Assembly: GCF_035222275.1 (NCBI RefSeq)
Contig: NC_085881.1
Span: 4,526,001 to 4,590,000 of the forward strand
Length of the DNA: 64,000 nt
DNA from: Podospora bellae-mahoneyi
Taxonomy: Eukaryota; Ascomycota; Sordariomycetes; Sordariales; Podosporaceae
Reading direction: 5' to 3'
The notes below the pieces were generated by a model. The model worked only from the letters and a program-made list of their open reading frames with translations. It had not been told where the DNA came from and did not search any database. How positions within the stretch are numbered: position 1 is the first letter of the stretch; each line of letters begins with the position of its first letter. This document shows positions 48,241-58,033 of the stretch, one piece after another. A program made the translations under genes and the position numbers.

Positions 48241-51200
48241 TCAAAGCTCATCATCCTCATCGTTGTCAGAAAGAAATATCGTCGGCCTCGGCGGGGCAGG
48301 AAGGGTATTCCCAGCGTCCTCATGGACAACGGGACCGTTGCCTTCTCCCTTTCTCATGACCCCCTCCAGCTGAGCACTATACTCCATGACAGCGTCATCT
48401 TCTATACTAACAATCGATGGCGATGGCTGCTCCTGTGCCTCAATGACCCTTAGCTCGTCCAGCTCCTTCTCCAAAAGCTTCGCCTCCCTCGACCGATAGA
48501 ATGTCTCCAGGCAGTTTCGTCTCTGCTCCTGTGTCCAGCTCTCGACCACCAGCGCAAAACCAGTCGCATTCGCAAACCCAAACTCTTTTGCCATCGAACA
48601 AAACTGCCGTCTCATTGCAGCTGCCGGCGGGTTGAACTTGTAGTGGACTTTCCACACGCTGTCGGTATCGGGAACACTGTTGGCCTGGCTATTTGCAAAT
48701 AATGCGCGGTCGCCTCCCAATTCCTGGCTGTCTTTGTTGGCGGCAAGCTCTGCTCTTCGTGATAGCTTTTCCTCCACGCGACTGGTGCCAACCACTTCCG
48801 AGTTCTCGTGCGTGTATTCAACCCCGGCAGAAGCCAAAATGGCGGCGACGGCATCGCTCTGTGGTTTCTGCGTCTTGCGGCTCTTGAGCATGTTCTCCTT
48901 GTTTTCAATCGTGATGAGCTTTGCCAACTGACTCATACCCGTCTCGTCGCTGTCGTCCTCCTGCTTGACGAGGTTGATCTCGTCATCTTTGTCCTTTGCC
49001 AACTTCTCCAGGTCAATATCGCTGAGCAGGACTCCTGCCTTGGCCTCGGCAACGTTGGTCTTGTTGACGATCTCTCGGAGAACGACCTGGTCGGGGTGGT
49101 AGCTAAGGAGGTTGCCGAGCCCGAATATCTCGCCCTTTCGAGTGCTGTCCTTTTGGACGCCTTTGAAATAACGCCTCTCGTTGGATGCGTTGTATCCAAT
49201 GTTGGCTTGTTGTTGTTTGTAGATCTGGCGAGCGTAGACAATCTCCTCGATGGTTCCAGCTGATATCAGTCGGAACACGTCCACATCGCGGATCTGACCA
49301 ATTCTGTAAGCTCGGTCTTGGGCCTGGAGATCGTAAGCAGGGTTCCAGTGCGGGTCAAAGATGACCACCTTGTTGGCTGAGGTGATGTTCAGGCCAACGC
49401 CACCAGCTTTAGTCGAAATAAGAAAGACAAACTGAGCAGGGTCTGTGTTGAACTCATCCACCACATTCTGGCGCTCCTCGTAGCTTAGTGAGCCGTCTAA
49501 GAAGCTGACGTTGTAGTTTGTATTGTTGAATAGGTGCCGGAGGATCCGCAGTAGCCTCACGCTGTGAGAAAAGACGAGGACCTTGTCGCCATTGCTATGC
49601 CAGAACTGAAGGAGCTTCTTCAAGACCTTCCACTTACCGCAGAATTCTGGGTTGGCAAGACTGAGCATCGATTCTCGCTCCTGCCAAAGTTTCTCCCATC
49701 CATCGGGGATGCAGGTGCGGAGAGTGCTGAGCTCCGTACTTTGCTTGTCGTTTGGGTCTGCTGAAGATGGTAAAAGGAGTGTAAGGTGGTTGGCAATTTT
49801 CTGAAGTGTCGTGAGGCATGGAAAGGTAAGACTCTTCCAAGGCCTCCCATCCTCGAGAGTCTTGTAGCAACACCACCCCTGTTTTCGTCCAGATGCACAC
49901 GGGCAAGGTTCAGATGCGCATATGATGTACTGAACCTGATCACCGTCGATAAAGTTTTGATAGGCCTGGCTCTGAATATCTGTCAAGGGACAAAATACCA
50001 CCTTATCCGACTTTTTTGGAAGCTGGTCAGCGATAAGTGTCTTTATCCGGCGGAGGAAGTAGTCGGGCAGCAGGTTGTGCACCAGCTTCTTTGCTGTTGT
50101 CCTGGCGAGACTAAGCTGTTTGAGAGTCGCCTCGTGAGATTGCCCGACAGTCAAAGGCTTGGTGATGGTGGTGGTCCACTCGGCCAAAGTTCCAAAACGG
50201 CCCGGGTTTGTCCAATTCAACAGCGTCCACAGCTCCTCGTACTTGTTTTGGATGGCCGTTCCTGTAAGGCCTATCCGGCACATCGCGTTAACGCGACCCA
50301 TGGCCCTTGTCGTTTCAGACCGCCTGTCTTTCAACTGATGGCACTCGTCGGCAATCACGCAATCCCAGTCGATAGCATTGACAGCGTCGCAATTGTTCTT
50401 GTAGGTCATGTAGGTCGTGATCATAACCTCAAGCCGCCCAGCTTTGGCCGCACCTAGTACGTCTTCTTTCCCAACGCCATGAAATAGGTCGGTATGCCAC
50501 CAGCCCCAGCGGTTCAACTCGTTCTTCCAGTTCTGGATCAGTGATCCAGGACAAACAATCAAGACTCTTGGGTACCAACAGCCACCTGCTCTTCGCATTT
50601 TTCTCATCCGCTTCGCATCACGCTCGTCTCCAGTTTTCCCAAATGCGGCTGTGAGAAATGCGGCCACTTGTACCGTTTTTCCCAGACCCATGTCATCGCC
50701 TAAAATGCAGCCTTTCTGGTAGACAAATCTCTGGTGAAGAAACCGTACGCCTTCGACTTGGTAGTCACGCAGGTACTGGGCGATCGAAGCTGGGATGATG
50801 CCGGCTGAATACTCCAACTTAATCTGCTTTTTAGGACGACATGGTTTGATTCCGCTCCTTTCGTCAAATTGTGGCCTTTCTGCATGCTGGAATTGGCGTT
50901 CGTCGTCCGAAAAATACAGTTCCGAATAATCCGGTGGTATCTTGAGTCCTCCGGCTTTTAGCTGTTCCCTGTCTCTGTCGAAGCGCCTCCTTCGCTGCTG
51001 TAAGTATGCGGGCACCTCTGCCTGTTCATATTCATGCTGTGTCCCCGGATTTTCGATTTTAATGGTCCTCTTCCTTTCAGACCTGACCCCTCCCCCTCGT
51101 CCTGCCCCCCTTGGCCCTCCCCTTCCCCTGCCGCCAGTGGTGGCAACAGTGGCACGACGCTTAGTTGTCCGTGGCTTGTTGAGCGCTGTCCCGTCATCGG

Positions 51201-51348
51201 AATCATCCGTCCAAACGACCCTTTCCTCTGGCTCAAGTGGGACTGGTGACTTGCGCTTCCCAAGAGAGTTTGTGGCGGCGGGCTGGTCTCCATCAACCGA
51301 AGAGGCTGTAAGGTCGTCATCGGAAATCTCAATCTCATCGCCATCCAT
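48241..51348 (-). CDS. ERCC6L2-like SNF2 DNA-dependent ATPase
   Basis: Intronless, 1035 residues from the ATG at 51348. SNF2 motifs are intact: motif I GDDMGLGKT (about 217), DECHQ (about 334), LTGTAIQN, then the second lobe with VFSHSVRLLRIL, STKAGGVGLN and QAQDRAYRIGQ (motif VI). An insert after the first lobe holds CPCASGRKQGWCC (about 482-494), a SEC-C-like cysteine cluster. The C-terminus has a conserved block (WKVHYKFNPP ... CLETFYRSREAKLLEKEL) that I match to the Hebo-type region of ERCC6L2, and it ends in acidic DNDEDDEL. ERCC6L2 family proteins act in DNA repair and transcription-coupled damage responses in the nucleus and, in humans, have also been reported in mitochondria. The frame stays open to another ATG at 51588, which would add 80 basic residues. 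It diverges from the AidB-like gene. Confidence 0.9.
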   Translation of the reverse strand: MDGDEIEISDDDLTASSVDGDQPAATNSLGKRKSPVPLEPEERVVWTDDSDDGTALNKPRTTKRRATVATTGGRGRGGPRGAGRGGGVRSERKRTIKIENPGTQHEYEQAEVPAYLQQRRRRFDRDREQLKAGGLKIPPDYSELYFSDDERQFQHAERPQFDERSGIKPCRPKKQIKLEYSAGIIPASIAQYLRDYQVEGVRFLHQRFVYQKGCILGDDMGLGKTVQVAAFLTAAFGKTGDERDAKRMRKMRRAGGCWYPRVLIVCPGSLIQNWKNELNRWGWWHTDLFHGVGKEDVLGAAKAGRLEVMITTYMTYKNNCDAVNAIDWDCVIADECHQLKDRRSETTRAMGRVNAMCRIGLTGTAIQNKYEELWTLLNWTNPGRFGTLAEWTTTITKPLTVGQSHEATLKQLSLARTTAKKLVHNLLPDYFLRRIKTLIADQLPKKSDKVVFCPLTDIQSQAYQNFIDGDQVQYIICASEPCPCASGRKQGWCCYKTLEDGRPWKSLTFPCLTTLQKIANHLTLLLPSSADPNDKQSTELSTLRTCIPDGWEKLWQERESMLSLANPEFCGKWKVLKKLLQFWHSNGDKVLVFSHSVRLLRILRHLFNNTNYNVSFLDGSLSYEERQNVVDEFNTDPAQFVFLISTKAGGVGLNITSANKVVIFDPHWNPAYDLQAQDRAYRIGQIRDVDVFRLISAGTIEEIVYARQIYKQQQANIGYNASNERRYFKGVQKDSTRKGEIFGLGNLLSYHPDQVVLREIVNKTNVAEAKAGVLLSDIDLEKLAKDKDDEINLVKQEDDSDETGMSQLAKLITIENKENMLKSRKTQKPQSDAVAAILASAGVEYTHENSEVVGTSRVEEKLSRRAELAANKDSQELGGDRALFANSQANSVPDTDSVWKVHYKFNPPAAAMRRQFCSMAKEFGFANATGFALVVESWTQEQRRNCLETFYRSREAKLLEKELDELRVIEAQEQPSPSIVSIEDDAVMEYSAQLEGVMRKGEGNGPVVHEDAGNTLPAPPRPTIFLSDNDEDDEL

Positions 51349-51985
51349 TTGCGCGGCGATTTTGCATGTTGCCACTCGTTCTGCCTGCCCGTGGGAGAAT
51401 ATCCGGAATTGGACGCTGTAAGTGAGTTGGAGAGCCTGACGCGGTTTGAAAGGCAGCACAGACAAAAGGCTGCGCGACAATGGAACGGGAGCACGTGACC
51501 ACTTCTGGGTTTTCAATGGACAGTGAGTGACACGGTCCAGAGTTGCTACCTGTAGATGGCCTTTTCTGCTACTATTTCGAAGCTTCATTTTGATACTATG
51601 CGTAAACTTAAGAGTATTTCCTGCCTTTTTCCGACATGAGAGTCATCACCACAACTGCTTTGTTGAACATCCAACACACAGCTACACAGCCGACCCCCAA
51701 CCCTCTCCCCGTAACTTGCTCGTCCCCCGCAATCTTGGCACTCTTTGACAGCGGCCTCTTTCCGCCCATGAACCCACCATCCCCGGATTTACAGGGGCAG
51801 GATGGGACGGAATCCCGGTCAACCAACCACTGAGAAGACAGGAACAACATCCAGTTCAAGGCCGAGGCTCGTGGTCCGCCTGCTTTGACATAAATAGCGA
51901 ATACGTTCTGCTGGTATTCAAAATGTGATTTCACATCATCTTCTGCAGTCTTTTTTATCCCAACGAACGCGTACCCACCGTTACA
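51349..51985. promoter_or_regulatory. Divergent promoter, SNF2 ATPase / AidB-like
   Basis: About 640 bp separate the two starts. A CACGTGA E-box lies at 51492-51498. Part of the region (51349-51588) is an open extension of the SNF2 frame and could be coding. Confidence 0.5.
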
Positions 51986-53980
51986 ATGGAGCCTTCAAGT
52001 TCGAATACTGGTTTTATCCAGCAACAGCCGGTGATCAGCAACCAGTTCTATGATGATGTGAGCTACCAAAGAGTAGCCAGATGTATTCTTCCCTGTAGGA
52101 ACTTTCATCACAAAATCACTAACAGCTGATAGTATTCCTGCCATCGGATATCCTTGACAAAATCACACCCGATGCTGCTCAGATCGGCCAAGAGGTCTTG
52201 TCTCAGCAAGTCTTCGATTGGGTAACTGACGCCGAGCATAACCAGCCATATCTGCGCGGAAATGGCCGGGATTTATTCGGCAAGCCCAAAAGCGAGCTGG
52301 TTGTTGGCGAGGGATGGCGAAAGCTTCAAGACTATGGCTTCAAAAAGGGGTAAACGTCTACAAGACCTACATGCCGGGTTGCCGTGCTAATGCCATCGCA
52401 GAGTCGTTGCTTTGAACTACGACACTGACCACGGCCCTTACACTCGCCTTGTCCAGTTTTTGCGGTGCCACCTCTGGGAAGCATCATGCGCCAATACCCT
52501 CTGCCCAGCGGCTATGCAAGATGGCGCGGCCCGTCTCCTTCAACGTCATCTGTTCACTTCCGCCGCGAAGAAACTCTCGCCGGTTGAACGTGAGGTCTTT
52601 CAGAATGCCTACAGCCACCTAACCTCCCGTGACCCAACCAAAACATGGACCAGCGGCCAATGGATGACGGAGCGAACTGGCGGTAGTGACGTATCTCAGA
52701 CAGAAACCGTAGCCACTTACGACCCCTTTCCTTCCTCAGCCCCAGTCCCCTTGGCATCACAGTCCGAATCTATCCCCCTCGGCCCATGGTCCATCTCCGG
52801 CTTCAAGTGGTTTTCATCAGCCACCGACTCCCACATGACCATTCTCCTCGCCAGAACCCATCCCTCCAAGGGCGTATCCGCCTTCTTCGCCCCCATGCGC
52901 CGCCATAACCCTTCCCTAGTCTCCCACACGGGCGAAAGCGGAAACGGCACCGAACTCAACGGCATCACCATCCAGCGTCTCAAGCACAAATTCGGCACCC
53001 AATCCCTCCCTACAGCAGAGCTCGAGCTCAAGGGTATGCGAGGTTGGCTTATTGGCGTGGAGGGCAAAGGAATCCAGGAAATCAGCACCATCCTCAACAT
53101 CACCCGCGTGCACACTACCGTCTCTTCCATGGGCTACCTCGGGCGTTCGCTCGGCATCGCCCGGTCCTTTGCCCTTGTCCGCCCCGTCGGAATGGGCAAA
53201 GGCAAGCGAATTGCCTTGTCGTCGCACCCTTTGCATATGAGAACACTGGCCAACATGACGACTGACTACCACGGTATGATGCTGCTGACGTTTTACACAA
53301 TCCACGCTCTCGGTCTGGATGAGCGGTCTCTTCCCTCCAACCAAGCGGCGACAAAGGTCCCGACTCCACCTAAGGAGTTGGTCCAGCCTTTACTCAGGGT
53401 ACTGTCCAGTCTTCACAAGTCCTATGTCTGCGAGACAACTGTCCCACTGGTGTACGGCTGCATGGAAGCGCTGGGAGGGGTAGGATACATGCAGAATGTC
53501 GAGTCTGAGCATCTTAATATCTCTAGACTATTCCGTGATTGCTGCGTTGGTGCTATTTGGGAAGGGACGACTGATGTCTTGGCTAGTGATACGCTTCGTG
53601 CTTTGAAGCACCCCCTGAGCGGGAAGCAGTCAGTTCAAGCTTTGGATTGGTTGATTCTGTCGTCGAAGAATGCAGGGTTGGTGGAGGAATGGCAAGTGTT
53701 GAAGAACAAGATTGATACGGGCAAGCAGGAGGAACTGTTGCCTGAGGCTAGGGGGTTGGTGTTTAGGATTGCGGAGATTATCATCTCGGTGCTGTACTTG
53801 GTTGATGCTGAGGCTGATCCGGGGGTGGAGATTGAGGCCATGTGTGCTAGGTTTATGGAGAAGAAGGGTTTCAGAGTTTATGAGGCGCCGGGGAAGAGGG
53901 CACGGGAAGGAGGGTTGAAGCTCGATCAGGCGATTGTTTATGGCGCTGGGAAGGACCTTGCTCAGGGGGCGAAGCTCTAA
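51986..53980 (+). CDS. AidB-like acyl-CoA dehydrogenase family protein
   Basis: Three exons (51986-52057, 52126-52349, 52402-53980) encode 624 residues, in frame at both junctions (YDD|LIVFLPSDILDK and FKKG|VVALNYDTDHGP). Family blocks are MTERTGGSDV (flavin/substrate loop), SGFKWFSSATDS, RLKHKFGTQSLPTAEL, TRVHTTVSSMGYLGRSL, and the C-terminal LGGVGYMQN ... RLFRDC ... IWEGTTDVLASDTLRAL. This is the AidB subfamily of FAD acyl-CoA dehydrogenases; E. coli AidB belongs to the alkylation-damage response and binds DNA, with weak dehydrogenase activity. No clear mitochondrial or peroxisomal signal is seen. The biological role in fungi is not known to me. Its start faces that of a repair-type SNF2 ATPase. 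Confidence 0.88.
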
Positions 53981-54821
53981 ATGTTGACTATCGTAAACAA
54001 CAATCGCAGCGTGCTTCAGCAGTACAGATGTGCTTCCAACCGCCCATAAGACGAGGGTCACTACACCAAGATTTGCTTGCATGTTTTAGTAACTGACACT
54101 GAAAAAGAAAGGAGCAAAAGTCATCCTAGCCTCAAGCTTCGGTTTCCATGCCCCCCAGCTTCATCGTCCGAGCATTCTCATATCAGCGTTCGCGAGCCTC
54201 GAGTGCTTCAGCCAAAATATCGAAGAAATGAGAACTGGCCCGTGGCATCGCAAGCAAGCGAGGCGCAACGGATCCGTGTGCGACGTGCCTGGTAGCCTGC
54301 TTCCGTCGATCAGATTTTCGAGTAGGGGGAGGAGAGGATGAAGGAACAGAAGGAGACAGCATGAATCCCAAGGAGGCTCACCAGAAGGTGAATAGGCGGG
54401 CAATCTTCTGTCTCTCTCTCTCTCTCTCTCTCTCGCTGGCGCTTCGCAACAGTTCAGCGTCGCCACATGTTGGCACAATTCTCGCCTGCGAGCGCGATCC
54501 GTCGGCAGACGAATTTCAGCCGAGCATCTTGTACTCTTCTTGTTCATCTGAAGTTGACGTTTGCGGACATTACACTTCTTTTTCGGTAGGTATTTTGAGC
54601 CTTTCTCAAACTGCCGCCTGAGCTTTTCCTGCTCGAAATGTTGGCTTTCCGAACAGCTTCTTCACTCCACACAAGCATTTGTCTAAGGTACGTACCCTTA
54701 GGCAGTGAGACGAGCAAAAGTATTGTTGCTTATTTATCAAATATATAGGTATATAACACACCCCGGTGACATCCGACTTTATCCCCATCTCCAACACCGT
54801 ATTCCCACCGCAACCCCCCCT
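53981..54821. other. Intergenic with TC microsatellite
   Basis: 3' flank of the AidB-like gene (+) and of the first small secreted protein (-). A TC run lies at 54411-54434. No gene seen. Confidence 0.6.
54411..54434. repeat. (TC)12 microsatellite
   Basis: Twelve uninterrupted TC units in a noncoding stretch between two convergent genes. Confidence 0.9.
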
Positions 54822-55211
54822 TCACTGCCAGTTCTCATCCGGCACCGGGCATCCAATCCTCTGCTGGCAGCCAAACCCAGGATCGGCCCCTCCACAGCAG
54901 GTCACAAAGGCCAAGGCGTGATCATGGTTCGTGCCGGGGCAAAGCTGAAGGTAAAGTGTTGGGACCTGCGAGACTGGGTGAGGCATGAAAGAGGTAAGAC
55001 ATACCTGCTGCCCATTCAGAGTGCTACCGATGGCAGCGCAGCACGTGGCCGATTTCGAAGGGTCAACATCACCGGAGCACCCACAGCTGTAGAAGCAATC
55101 ACCTGTCATTGGAGCTGGTAGCGGGTTCGGGGATTTGATGGCGTTGGAGGAGGGAGCGGTGATGGCGGTGGCGGCGGTCAAAGCCAAGAGGAGAGTGGTG
55201 AAGGTGCGCAT
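54822..55211 (-). CDS. Small secreted ten-cysteine protein (copy 1)
   Basis: Two exons (55211-55005, 54944-54822) encode 109 residues. A classic signal peptide (MRTFTTLLLALTAATAITA) is followed by a short Pro/Ser spacer and a compact domain with ten cysteines: C-x3-C-x-C-x11-CC-x12-C-x13-CC-x8-C-x5-C. The phase-0 intron falls after NGQQ, between the two cysteine-pair halves. The even number of cysteines suggests five disulfides in a secreted or cell-surface protein. I recognise no named family. Two relatives with the same cysteine plan and intron position follow upstream on the same strand, so the locus is a tandem array. The function could be defence, adhesion or effector-like; none is shown. 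Confidence 0.75.
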   Translation of the reverse strand: MRTFTTLLLALTAATAITAPSSNAIKSPNPLPAPMTGDCFYSCGCSGDVDPSKSATCCAAIGSTLNGQQVCLTSFMPHPVSQVPTLYLQLCPGTNHDHALAFVTCCGGADPGFGCQQRIGCPVPDENWQ

Positions 55212-55865
55212 TGTGGGTAGATCTTTTGGCTTGAGTTGAGTTTTGATGATCTTTTTCCACCTACTTACTTACTTATGAGAGGGAAGGCAGAGCTGTTTGT
55301 CGACATATATCTCGATTTGTCTCTAAGCAGCGATGGAAACAATACCTCCGAAAGCTGTTGGTCTTTTACCCCTGCTTCAATATACTGTAAATTCCTACCT
55401 GTTTACTTGGCAGGTAGTAGTGGTGATGCGACTAGGTACTTTTGCAAACCCGGACAAAGGAAAAGAGACTATTGTGGCATCACATACAGCATAGGCATAA
55501 GCAATGCTCTCAGCGATCTCTCTAAGGGTTAGTAAGAGTGCTTTAAGACCCCGACTAAGATTCAGCAGCTCATTACAAACTCTTCAGGTTTTTGTTTCCG
55601 TCATCAATTCCCATTCATTATCCGAGAAACGGGCAGAAACATCACCAAGTGCATGCCTCTTGTGATGGCACTTGGCAGTTGGTGACGCGGCCTTTAGAGC
55701 GGAGCGAACAATCTGCAGAACCAAAGAGCATGCAAACCCTGCAGGTTTGAGTCCCATGATGCGAATCGTATGGAATTATCGATTGCATTCAGACGCTATC
55801 TTCTTTAAGCCCCCAGAACTTCATGTTGTTGGGACCAATTCAAGGCTCTCAGGTTGACCCTCAAC
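55212..55865. other. Spacer between secreted-protein copies
   Basis: Upstream of copy 1 and downstream of copy 2. Presumably the copy 1 promoter lies here. A short ORF (55236-55532, plus) has no recognisable features. Confidence 0.5.
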
Positions 55866-56351
55866 CTACACCAACACCCTAACAGGAACGCTCTCCCCAC
55901 CATTGCCGACAACTGCAGTCTCGACCATTGAAATGTCATACTTCATAACCGTACAACTCGACTGAGGGCCCCTGTCTACATAGCTATCGCCCCCATCAGG
56001 CCTAGGGCAACGCGTCTTCTGCGAACACCCATAGCCGTTCTTGCTCCCGCAGCATGTTGCGAACGTCGTAGCGCCAGTGAGGTTCATCTTGACGCATGTC
56101 TGCCTCAATGTCAGCAAGCCATCCACTCCTCATTCATGGTAGAAATACAGGGGTTGGATTCTCATCGAAGGTCCCATCAATGGAGGCACAGCACTGAGCA
56201 GAGAGATCATCCTCAGCACACCAGCAGTCGTACTGGCACCTGCGATCAATCTTGTCGATTATCGGCCAGCGGGAAGTCAGGGACATGAAGGGCGGTGGTG
56301 GTGCTGGCCAAACCGGCCAACGAGAAAAGTAAGGTAGCGGAGATGCGCATG
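55866..56351 (-). pseudogene. Small cysteine-rich secreted protein, doubtful copy 2
   Basis: A signal-peptide-like start at 56351 (MRISATLLFSLAGLASTTTA) and a cysteine-rich part with the family plan (C-x3-C-x-C-x8-CC, then after an intron C-x12-CC-x6-C-x5-C) are both present. I find no convincing splice that joins them in one frame. The intron between the two cysteine halves is canonical and matches copy 1 in position. The C-terminal extension (DGGDSYVDRGPQSSC onward) is longer than in copy 1. It is either a decaying copy or one with an exon structure I cannot resolve. Confidence 0.5.
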
Positions 56352-57029
56352 TTGTATTCGTGGTAGTTAAGCTTGTGCGTTATGCCGGCATCCGTGATGG
56401 TAAAAGTATTCTGCAAGGAAGGAAAACGCACCTAGTGGACACTGTGGGCAGGTGATGAGATGTTAAGACCTACGAGGTAGTGTGCCGAGGAAGCGGATCA
56501 GCTTTTGATGACGTCTACAAAGCCAGAGTCTTTTTGTTTGACAAATGGTAAGACTGGGCCGAGATACAGAGACCAAAGTTATACTGCTGCCTATGAACTT
56601 GGCCTCATCACATTGGTTGGAGTGTTTGTTGCAAGGTTGAAAACATGGACCCTGCAGCAACACTTCCAACTACATAATCTTTGTGTAACGAGGAGTGTAA
56701 ACATGGATGCTAATTGACAGCCTGACTACACGCCACGTTTGAAGACCAGCTTTACCTGTCTTATATTCCTCCTTTCTCGGTTCATTCGACGTCACAAGAG
56801 ATAATCCTCTTGATTCCTATTTGTACCTAGGTAGGTGTGTACTGAAACGAAACATAGCTAGATATTCCCCGGGGGCCCCCAATTAACTCTTACCAACGAA
56901 CCGGAATTTCCACCATCACCGTCTATCACCATCAGAACCTCACACTCCAAAGATCTCCCACCATGAGCTTCCATCACTGTCAATCTTATGACTATCACCA
57001 ACTCCCTTCAGCTACCCCATATCAACTCC
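56352..57029. other. Spacer between secreted-protein copies
   Basis: Noncoding spacer upstream of copy 2 and downstream of copy 3. No open frame of note; it presumably holds the copy 2 promoter remnant. Confidence 0.5.
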
Positions 57030-57402
57030 CTACCACTGACCAGGAGCCAGGCATCCAGAACCAAACCCACAACCGTAAAACCCCCCACAGCACTGGGTGT
57101 AATTCTGAGCAGTGGTAGTATTCATATCGACGCACCACTATCAGAAACATCACCTGTTAGTAACCGCCTGAGGCACCCTCGGCAGGAAAAATACATATGC
57201 CAATAGACTCATCAAACCTTCCCCCAGAAGCAACACAGCACTCCTTGCTCTGCTCAACAGAGTCGACGCAGGTGCAGAGGTAGAGGCATTCGTACTTGGC
57301 GAGAGCGTCCCTGACAAGAGGCGAGAGAGCAGAAGACGCAGGAGCGGCGATGGTGCTGCTTGCGAGGCTGAGAGCCATGATGAGGGTGGTGAAGGCGCGC
57401 AT
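57030..57402 (-). pseudogene. Small cysteine-rich secreted protein, doubtful copy 3
   Basis: The start at 57402 reads MRAFTTLIMALSLASSTIAA, close to copy 1, then the first half of the cysteine plan (C-x3-C-x-C-x9-CC). The second half (CVDMNTTTAQNYTQCC ... GC ... GC, stop at 57030) lies just downstream after a good TTACTAACAG branch site and an acceptor ending GATAG. No standard GT donor keeps the frame, so it may be damaged or use an unusual donor. If simply read through, the frame ends at 57157 after only part of the domain. The same ten-cysteine arrangement shows common descent with copies 1 and 2. Confidence 0.5.
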
Positions 57403-58033
57403 TTTGGATGCTCTTTAAGTAGCTTGATTGTGACAAAGGGAGCTGTGTTGTGAAAGCCTGTCTGGTGATGCTGGGGACAACTCTCTCCTTTGGGTGTTCC
57501 TCCTCTCAACTTATATACTCGGCGCCCAAACTCCCGGAAGGTTGGAATATCGGGATGACCCCATAGTATTTTGCTACACCAAGAGGTAGAAAAAGGGGGA
57601 AGGCCCAGATTATCGCCAACAACATACCTCTGGTGACGCGGCCATAACTACTGTGACGCAGCCATAGCTACTGTATACCAACACAAGTCCCCCTTCCTTT
57701 TATTCTCTCGGTTGGCCCCTGATTTCTAGTCCTCACCACACAGCATCACCACAAGTTAGGAACTTGTGTTTGCTCTGCCCCATAACGCATCACACCCTCA
57801 AGTCCGCCCCTTACGCAACACTCGCCCGGTTAGGTATGCGCTCGCCTCCCTAATAGGGCAAGCCTCCCTTATCACAATCGGCATCAAATATCACAAGCCA
57901 ACTTGATGTAACATCTTGCTGATTCGCCACGAACAGCTCTATTACATGCTGCGGCGCGCTTTGGCCATATCCTGCTACCCAGTCAAAGCTGTGCCTTTCC
58001 CCTTAAACACCCAGCACAACAACACCCCCCCCT
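57403..58033. other. Intergenic, no gene seen
   Basis: Between copy 3 of the secreted family and the 3' end of Med1. Two near-identical GTGACGC(G/A)GCCATA(A/G)CTACTGT segments occur near 57632 and 57654. No coding frame. Confidence 0.5.

Noticed and set aside
55720-55770. GGTTTGAGTCCC, resembling a tRNA B-box
   Set aside because: The flanking bases do not pair into a T-arm or an acceptor stem, so no tRNA is supported.
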